Positions 54,401 to 64,000 of a stretch of 64,000 nucleotides of DNA are shown one piece after another. The position numbers and the translations under genes are program-made. The stretch lies in assembly GCA_951804985.1 (NCBI GenBank), contig OX638136.1:3475852-3539851 (forward strand), given 5' to 3'. The stretch comes from Dryomyza anilis (lineage: Eukaryota; Arthropoda; Insecta; Diptera; Dryomyzidae). Position 1 is the first letter of the stretch. Every line of letters starts with the position of its first letter. The notes beneath the pieces are model-generated. The model was given only the letters and a program-made list of their open reading frames with translations, was not told the DNA's origin and searched no databases.

Positions 54401-54617
54401 ATGTTTTTTTAGTCGTGAGCTCATTTCAAATTTTAGGTCATTATTTGTAGAATTTCTTAGATTTTTCTTGATATTAAGCAATCGTGAAGTAGATTTGAAA
54501 CGAAAATGAGACATCTTTGGTCTTAATTTTTACTACTATTCCTGTTTTTATTATTTTCAACCCTACACCCAAACAATCGTTGATCTTAGAGTTCTGCATT
54601 GACGTGGTCAGTCCCAA
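54401..54617. other. Composite repeat tail, then unassigned sequence
   Basis: CTTAGATTTTTCTTGATATT and neighbouring sequence match 50830-50870. From about 54500 no repeat or gene is recognised before the poly(T) run. Confidence 0.5.
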
Positions 54618-55773
54618 TTTTTTTTTTACAAATTAACCAACGCTCAGGCGATGCCCCTATTTATGTAATGCACAGTGTTGATCGTAAGAAGGGATTATAG
54701 GTTAAATGGAGGGGGAAAAGATGGAGTAGTGTCGGTGAATATTTGTTTTGAACTTGCTAATATCAAAAATGTCGGGAAAAACGGACGCTGGGAGATTGTT
54801 CCACAAACGTGTCGTGCGACTGAAGAACGAATTATCTCTATAATGCGTGGTTGTGTTGAGAGTCGAGTGGTCTACGAAGGGGTGGCTTGGTTTGATGCCC
54901 GTGTAGAACGAGAAAACACACGACCTGGTGGAATCAGGCCATGTATTTCACTCGCACACTTAGCGTTGTAATACCTATAAAACAGGATTACACACCCAAC
55001 GATCCTTCGGTGCTCAAGAGAACCAATAGACGATCAGATATTTTCATCCCCTATCAAATATATCGCACGTTGTTGAATTCGGTCCAGGAACTCCTAGGAG
55101 GATTTTGAAGCTCCTGCCCAAATGTGCGAATTGGATTCTAAGCCGCATATAGGTAGTGTAGACAGTGCGTTGGTCAGCAGGAGTGAAGTATGTTTTATTT
55201 CGTTTTAAAAAACCGAGGCACTTGGCCGCTTCTTTCGACACATTAAATATGTCATCATTCCAACGGAGATCACATTGAGTTGATATGCCCAGAACGTCAA
55301 GAGCAGCTGACTGCGCAATATGCACAGCACCCATATTGTGGGGTGGGGTGAATCCATTCTTTTGTGAGATAACAGACAACTCTATTTGCAACAACCCACT
55401 CGGAGATTGATTTAAGGTCATTGTTGAGTGTGTAATTCATAATGCGTCTTTTACTCTCAATCTCCAAATAGTTTGGGCGCTTGTTGAACGAATATGAATC
55501 ACAAATGTTACTGTCATCTGCAAAGGAATGAATTGGGTTCTGGGACAATGACAGAAGGTCATTGATAAATACCAGAAATAGTGACGAAGATATGACGAAA
55601 CCCTGCGGAACTCCAGAATTGCTGGAATGTTGTTCTGAAAAAACACCAACCATCGCAACTCGTATACAACAACCCTGGAGAAAACTCGATATCCATCGAG
55701 TAATAGATTCAACGACACCAAATGCAATTAGTTTTGAAACGAGGGCTGTATGCCATACTCGATCAACAGCCCT
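54618..55773 (-). mobile_element. CR1/Jockey-group LINE, copy b, 5'-truncated
   Basis: A T-run at 54618-54627, then the same 3' end as copy a (ACAAATTAACCAACGCTCAG). Several minus frames keep RT from the D-R-V-W-H block to the end, including GVPQGFVISSSLFLVFIN, FADDSNICDSYSFNKRP (catalytic box intact here) and LGFLKRNKTYFTPADQRTVY. The 5' end breaks off at about 55773 within RT. Numerous frameshifts; no target duplication was recognised. Confidence 0.85.
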
Positions 55774-55790
55774 ACACTCTCAGAAATAAA

Positions 55791-55878
55791 TTGTTAATTC
55801 TAACAATAAATTAACAATCATATTGGTCAAAATGGCATTGACAATTATCTATTGTTAATTTATTGTTGGTATTAACAA
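55791..55878. repeat. 28-bp inverted repeat (hairpin) in TTGTTAATT-rich DNA
   Basis: Arms at 55791-55818 and 55851-55878 are complementary except at two positions, with a 32-bp spacer. TTGTTAATT/AATTAACAA words continue to about 55990. Possibly a remnant of a small TIR element. Confidence 0.7.
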
Positions 55879-55989
55879 TTACAATTGTTAATTTTTCGAA
55901 ATTGAATTTTGAAGCAAATTAAGAATTAATTGTTATTTCGATTGTTGAATTGTTAAAAGAAATGAAGCCTAGATTAACAATCGACTTGT

Positions 55990-56261
55990 TAAAAATAACA
56001 ATCATGATTTAAAACCCAGCCTACTTCATAAATATATTTTTTGTAAAATATACAGAATTTTTGCAACAAAAGCCTACTCCCTAAAAGTTTATTAAAATAA
56101 TGATTCAGTTTTTTATAATTATTTCTATATATTTTAAAAATGTATATAATTTTTAACATATTTTTTTAAACATGACACAATAAATAAATATGTGCGTAAC
56201 TAATTACATAAACAAATTTAATAATTTTAAACAAAACATTAACATTAAATAATAACAGTAT
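55990..56261. other. AT-rich flank of the satellite, no gene
   Basis: Nothing recognisable. The sequence grows progressively poorer in G and C towards the octamer zone. Confidence 0.5.
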
Positions 56262-56344
56262 ATATTTTATATTTTATGTTTTATGTTTTATGTTTTATAT
56301 TTTATATTTTATATATTATTTTTTATATTTTATATTTTAATTTT
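56262..56344. repeat. Octamer zone (TTTTATAT/TTTTATGT)n before the satellite
   Basis: About ten 7-8 bp units of the form ATATTTTAT/ATGTTTTAT lead without a break into AATTTTAATATTTAATATTT. It looks like a transition zone from an 8-mer to the 7-mer array. Confidence 0.8.
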
Positions 56345-59300
56345 AATATTTAATATTTAATATTTAATATTTAATATTTAATATTTAATATTTAATATTT
56401 AATATTTAATATTTAATATTTAATATTTAATATTTAATATTTAATATTTAATATTTAATATTTAATATTTAATATTTAATATTTAATATTTAATATTTAA
56501 TATTTAATATTTAATATTTAATATTTAATATTTAATATTTAATATTTAATATTTAATATTTAATATTTAATATTTAATATTTAATATTTAATATTTAATA
56601 TTTAATATTTAATATTTAATATTTAATATTTAATATTTAATATTTAATATTTAATATTTAATATTTAATATTTAATATTTAATATTTAATATTTAATATT
56701 TAATATTTAATATTTAATATTTAATATTTAATATTTAATATTTAATATTTAATATTTAATATTTAATATTTAATATTTAATATTTAATATTTAATATTTA
56801 ATATTTAATATTTAATATTTAATATTTAATATTTAATATTTAATATTTAATATTTAATATTTAATATTTAATATTTAATATTTAATATTTAATATTTAAT
56901 ATTTAATATTTAATATTTAATATTTAATATTTAATATTTAATATTTAATATTTAATATTTAATATTTAATATTTAATATTTAATATTTAATATTTAATAT
57001 TTAATATTTAATATTTAATATTTAATATTTAATATTTAATATTTAATATTTAATATTTAATATTTAATATTTAATATTTAATATTTAATATTTAATATTT
57101 AATATTTAATATTTAATATTTAATATTTAATATTTAATATTTAATATTTAATATTTAATATTTAATATTTAATATTTAATATTTAATATTTAATATTTAA
57201 TATTTAATATTTAATATTTAATATTTAATATTTAATATTTAATATTTAATATTTAATATTTAATATTTAATATTTAATATTTAATATTTAATATTTAATA
57301 TTTAATATTTAATATTTAATATTTAATATTTAATATTTAATATTTAATATTTAATATTTAATATTTAATATTTAATATTTAATATTTAATATTTAATATT
57401 TAATATTTAATATTTAATATTTAATATTTAATATTTAATATTTAATATTTAATATTTAATATTTAATATTTAATATTTAATATTTAATATTTAATATTTA
57501 ATATTTAATATTTAATATTTAATATTTAATATTTAATATTTAATATTTAATATTTAATATTTAATATTTAATATTTAATATTTAATATTTAATATTTAAT
57601 ATTTAATATTTAATATTTAATATTTAATATTTAATATTTAATATTTAATATTTAATATTTAATATTTAATATTTAATATTTAATATTTAATATTTAATAT
57701 TTAATATTTAATATTTAATATTTAATATTTAATATTTAATATTTAATATTTAATATTTAATATTTAATATTTAATATTTAATATTTAATATTTAATATTT
57801 AATATTTAATATTTAATATTTAATATTTAATATTTAATATTTAATATTTAATATTTAATATTTAATATTTAATATTTAATATTTAATATTTAATATTTAA
57901 TATTTAATATTTAATATTTAATATTTAATATTTAATATTTAATATTTAATATTTAATATTTAATATTTAATATTTAATATTTAATATTTAATATTTAATA
58001 TTTAATATTTAATATTTAATATTTAATATTTAATATTTAATATTTAATATTTAATATTTAATATTTAATATTTAATATTTAATATTTAATATTTAATATT
58101 TAATATTTAATATTTAATATTTAATATTTAATATTTAATATTTAATATTTAATATTTAATATTTAATATTTAATATTTAATATTTAATATTTAATATTTA
58201 ATATTTAATATTTAATATTTAATATTTAATATTTAATATTTAATATTTAATATTTAATATTTAATATTTAATATTTAATATTTAATATTTAATATTTAAT
58301 ATTTAATATTTAATATTTAATATTTAATATTTAATATTTAATATTTAATATTTAATATTTAATATTTAATATTTAATATTTAATATTTAATATTTAATAT
58401 TTAATATTTAATATTTAATATTTAATATTTAATATTTAATATTTAATATTTAATATTTAATATTTAATATTTAATATTTAATATTTAATATTTAATATTT
58501 AATATTTAATATTTAATATTTAATATTTAATATTTAATATTTAATATTTAATATTTAATATTTAATATTTAATATTTAATATTTAATATTTAATATTTAA
58601 TATTTAATATTTAATATTTAATATTTAATATTTAATATTTAATATTTAATATTTAATATTTAATATTTAATATTTAATATTTAATATTTAATATTTAATA
58701 TTTAATATTTAATATTTAATATTTAATATTTAATATTTAATATTTAATATTTAATATTTAATATTTAATATTTAATATTTAATATTTAATATTTAATATT
58801 TAATATTTAATATTTAATATTTAATATTTAATATTTAATATTTAATATTTAATATTTAATATTTAATATTTAATATTTAATATTTAATATTTAATATTTA
58901 ATATTTAATATTTAATATTTAATATTTAATATTTAATATTTAATATTTAATATTTAATATTTAATATTTAATATTTAATATTTAATATTTAATATTTAAT
59001 ATTTAATATTTAATATTTAATATTTAATATTTAATATTTAATATTTAATATTTAATATTTAATATTTAATATTTAATATTTAATATTTAATATTTAATAT
59101 TTAATATTTAATATTTAATATTTAATATTTAATATTTAATATTTAATATTTAATATTTAATATTTAATATTTAATATTTAATATTTAATATTTAATATTT
59201 AATATTTAATATTTAATATTTAATATTTAATATTTAATATTTAATATTTAATATTTAATATTTAATATTTAATATTTAATATTTAATATTTAATATTTAA

Positions 59301-62300
59301 TATTTAATATTTAATATTTAATATTTAATATTTAATATTTAATATTTAATATTTAATATTTAATATTTAATATTTAATATTTAATATTTAATATTTAATA
59401 TTTAATATTTAATATTTAATATTTAATATTTAATATTTAATATTTAATATTTAATATTTAATATTTAATATTTAATATTTAATATTTAATATTTAATATT
59501 TAATATTTAATATTTAATATTTAATATTTAATATTTAATATTTAATATTTAATATTTAATATTTAATATTTAATATTTAATATTTAATATTTAATATTTA
59601 ATATTTAATATTTAATATTTAATATTTAATATTTAATATTTAATATTTAATATTTAATATTTAATATTTAATATTTAATATTTAATATTTAATATTTAAT
59701 ATTTAATATTTAATATTTAATATTTAATATTTAATATTTAATATTTAATATTTAATATTTAATATTTAATATTTAATATTTAATATTTAATATTTAATAT
59801 TTAATATTTAATATTTAATATTTAATATTTAATATTTAATATTTAATATTTAATATTTAATATTTAATATTTAATATTTAATATTTAATATTTAATATTT
59901 AATATTTAATATTTAATATTTAATATTTAATATTTAATATTTAATATTTAATATTTAATATTTAATATTTAATATTTAATATTTAATATTTAATATTTAA
60001 TATTTAATATTTAATATTTAATATTTAATATTTAATATTTAATATTTAATATTTAATATTTAATATTTAATATTTAATATTTAATATTTAATATTTAATA
60101 TTTAATATTTAATATTTAATATTTAATATTTAATATTTAATATTTAATATTTAATATTTAATATTTAATATTTAATATTTAATATTTAATATTTAATATT
60201 TAATATTTAATATTTAATATTTAATATTTAATATTTAATATTTAATATTTAATATTTAATATTTAATATTTAATATTTAATATTTAATATTTAATATTTA
60301 ATATTTAATATTTAATATTTAATATTTAATATTTAATATTTAATATTTAATATTTAATATTTAATATTTAATATTTAATATTTAATATTTAATATTTAAT
60401 ATTTAATATTTAATATTTAATATTTAATATTTAATATTTAATATTTAATATTTAATATTTAATATTTAATATTTAATATTTAATATTTAATATTTAATAT
60501 TTAATATTTAATATTTAATATTTAATATTTAATATTTAATATTTAATATTTAATATTTAATATTTAATATTTAATATTTAATATTTAATATTTAATATTT
60601 AATATTTAATATTTAATATTTAATATTTAATATTTAATATTTAATATTTAATATTTAATATTTAATATTTAATATTTAATATTTAATATTTAATATTTAA
60701 TATTTAATATTTAATATTTAATATTTAATATTTAATATTTAATATTTAATATTTAATATTTAATATTTAATATTTAATATTTAATATTTAATATTTAATA
60801 TTTAATATTTAATATTTAATATTTAATATTTAATATTTAATATTTAATATTTAATATTTAATATTTAATATTTAATATTTAATATTTAATATTTAATATT
60901 TAATATTTAATATTTAATATTTAATATTTAATATTTAATATTTAATATTTAATATTTAATATTTAATATTTAATATTTAATATTTAATATTTAATATTTA
61001 ATATTTAATATTTAATATTTAATATTTAATATTTAATATTTAATATTTAATATTTAATATTTAATATTTAATATTTAATATTTAATATTTAATATTTAAT
61101 ATTTAATATTTAATATTTAATATTTAATATTTAATATTTAATATTTAATATTTAATATTTAATATTTAATATTTAATATTTAATATTTAATATTTAATAT
61201 TTAATATTTAATATTTAATATTTAATATTTAATATTTAATATTTAATATTTAATATTTAATATTTAATATTTAATATTTAATATTTAATATTTAATATTT
61301 AATATTTAATATTTAATATTTAATATTTAATATTTAATATTTAATATTTAATATTTAATATTTAATATTTAATATTTAATATTTAATATTTAATATTTAA
61401 TATTTAATATTTAATATTTAATATTTAATATTTAATATTTAATATTTAATATTTAATATTTAATATTTAATATTTAATATTTAATATTTAATATTTAATA
61501 TTTAATATTTAATATTTAATATTTAATATTTAATATTTAATATTTAATATTTAATATTTAATATTTAATATTTAATATTTAATATTTAATATTTAATATT
61601 TAATATTTAATATTTAATATTTAATATTTAATATTTAATATTTAATATTTAATATTTAATATTTAATATTTAATATTTAATATTTAATATTTAATATTTA
61701 ATATTTAATATTTAATATTTAATATTTAATATTTAATATTTAATATTTAATATTTAATATTTAATATTTAATATTTAATATTTAATATTTAATATTTAAT
61801 ATTTAATATTTAATATTTAATATTTAATATTTAATATTTAATATTTAATATTTAATATTTAATATTTAATATTTAATATTTAATATTTAATATTTAATAT
61901 TTAATATTTAATATTTAATATTTAATATTTAATATTTAATATTTAATATTTAATATTTAATATTTAATATTTAATATTTAATATTTAATATTTAATATTT
62001 AATATTTAATATTTAATATTTAATATTTAATATTTAATATTTAATATTTAATATTTAATATTTAATATTTAATATTTAATATTTAATATTTAATATTTAA
62101 TATTTAATATTTAATATTTAATATTTAATATTTAATATTTAATATTTAATATTTAATATTTAATATTTAATATTTAATATTTAATATTTAATATTTAATA
62201 TTTAATATTTAATATTTAATATTTAATATTTAATATTTAATATTTAATATTTAATATTTAATATTTAATATTTAATATTTAATATTTAATATTTAATATT

Positions 62301-64000
62301 TAATATTTAATATTTAATATTTAATATTTAATATTTAATATTTAATATTTAATATTTAATATTTAATATTTAATATTTAATATTTAATATTTAATATTTA
62401 ATATTTAATATTTAATATTTAATATTTAATATTTAATATTTAATATTTAATATTTAATATTTAATATTTAATATTTAATATTTAATATTTAATATTTAAT
62501 ATTTAATATTTAATATTTAATATTTAATATTTAATATTTAATATTTAATATTTAATATTTAATATTTAATATTTAATATTTAATATTTAATATTTAATAT
62601 TTAATATTTAATATTTAATATTTAATATTTAATATTTAATATTTAATATTTAATATTTAATATTTAATATTTAATATTTAATATTTAATATTTAATATTT
62701 AATATTTAATATTTAATATTTAATATTTAATATTTAATATTTAATATTTAATATTTAATATTTAATATTTAATATTTAATATTTAATATTTAATATTTAA
62801 TATTTAATATTTAATATTTAATATTTAATATTTAATATTTAATATTTAATATTTAATATTTAATATTTAATATTTAATATTTAATATTTAATATTTAATA
62901 TTTAATATTTAATATTTAATATTTAATATTTAATATTTAATATTTAATATTTAATATTTAATATTTAATATTTAATATTTAATATTTAATATTTAATATT
63001 TAATATTTAATATTTAATATTTAATATTTAATATTTAATATTTAATATTTAATATTTAATATTTAATATTTAATATTTAATATTTAATATTTAATATTTA
63101 ATATTTAATATTTAATATTTAATATTTAATATTTAATATTTAATATTTAATATTTAATATTTAATATTTAATATTTAATATTTAATATTTAATATTTAAT
63201 ATTTAATATTTAATATTTAATATTTAATATTTAATATTTAATATTTAATATTTAATATTTAATATTTAATATTTAATATTTAATATTTAATATTTAATAT
63301 TTAATATTTAATATTTAATATTTAATATTTAATATTTAATATTTAATATTTAATATTTAATATTTAATATTTAATATTTAATATTTAATATTTAATATTT
63401 AATATTTAATATTTAATATTTAATATTTAATATTTAATATTTAATATTTAATATTTAATATTTAATATTTAATATTTAATATTTAATATTTAATATTTAA
63501 TATTTAATATTTAATATTTAATATTTAATATTTAATATTTAATATTTAATATTTAATATTTAATATTTAATATTTAATATTTAATATTTAATATTTAATA
63601 TTTAATATTTAATATTTAATATTTAATATTTAATATTTAATATTTAATATTTAATATTTAATATTTAATATTTAATATTTAATATTTAATATTTAATATT
63701 TAATATTTAATATTTAATATTTAATATTTAATATTTAATATTTAATATTTAATATTTAATATTTAATATTTAATATTTAATATTTAATATTTAATATTTA
63801 ATATTTAATATTTAATATTTAATATTTAATATTTAATATTTAATATTTAATATTTAATATTTAATATTTAATATTTAATATTTAATATTTAATATTTAAT
63901 ATTTAATATTTAATATTTAATATTTAATATTTAATATTTAATATTTAATATTTAATATTTAATATTTAATATTAATATTTAATATTTAATATTTAATATT
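56345..64000. repeat. (AATATTT)n heptanucleotide satellite, at least 7.65 kb
   Basis: The unit AATATTT repeats from 56345 to the end of the window. The unit phase at 63961 equals that at 56345 (7616 = 7 x 1088), so no net length change occurs over 1088 units. The only deviation I found is a 6-bp unit (AATATT) at 63968-63973. It has no G or C. It is not a telomeric repeat type known to me in insects, and it resembles simple 7-bp satellites of some flies. The array continues past the window. Confidence 0.98.

Noticed and set aside
56345..64000. CRISPR array or telomere interpretation of the heptamer tract
   Set aside because: There are no spacers, and the unit is not a TTAGG-type repeat. A simple satellite explains it; a telomere-proximal position cannot be judged.

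Overview
The window is a repeat-dominated, very AT-rich stretch of an insect nuclear genome. The best guess is a higher fly (Brachycera, possibly a tephritid or calyptrate): it carries dipteran mini-me/DINE-type repeat cores, 17.6/297-type errantivirus-like, Gypsy and BEL retroelements, an RTE LINE of the kind common in flies, and Harbinger DNA transposons. The species assignment is inference. I found no intact host gene, tRNA, rRNA or CRISPR. Almost every coding stretch belongs to a transposable element, mostly broken; the exception is host-gene debris from the ubiquitin ligase Ube3a.

Left part (1-25.7 kb): a nest of LTR retrotransposons. An outer Ty3/Gypsy element, G1 (2516-15665, minus), was split in its reverse transcriptase by a 17.6/297-like element with gag, pol and a broken env, G2 (4937-12060, minus, 4-bp target duplication ACGC, tRNA-Ser-type primer site). 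A 1754-bp stretch spanning the right G2/G1 junction was then tandemly duplicated with a 5-bp microhomology (GATCT). G1 abuts an older Gypsy element, G3 (minus), whose gag is split by a young BEL/Pao element (18224-23738, plus, 5-bp target duplication ATCCG, LTRs nearly identical). LTR divergence gives the age order BEL, then G2, then G1.

Middle part (25.7-54.6 kb): copies of one composite repeat in a constant head-to-tail order: an AT-rich leader, a mini-me-like core, pieces of the Ube3a HECT region on the minus strand that keep a splice donor, a tail, and a TIR/MITE block with internal ~172-bp repeats. The array is broken up by later insertions: an RTE LINE (27604-29818) whose empty target survives in a paralogous copy; a 5'-truncated mdg1/412-like Gypsy element (31764-34935); a putative CACTA/EnSpm-like transposon encoding a transposase-family protein and a DUF4806-like protein and bounded by inverted subterminal repeats (about 35640-40745); a complete-ended Harbinger transposon (43472-49432, CAG target duplication) holding a solo LTR; and a CR1/Jockey-group LINE (51885-54098), with a second 5'-truncated copy at 54618-55773.

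Right end (56.3-64 kb): about 7.65 kb of an unbroken heptanucleotide satellite (AATATTT)n, preceded by a short octamer-repeat zone and running off the window.

The most notable items are the Ube3a-bearing composite array, the two-gene CACTA-like element with DUF4806, the Harbinger transposase with Val in place of its third catalytic acid, and the length-perfect heptamer satellite.
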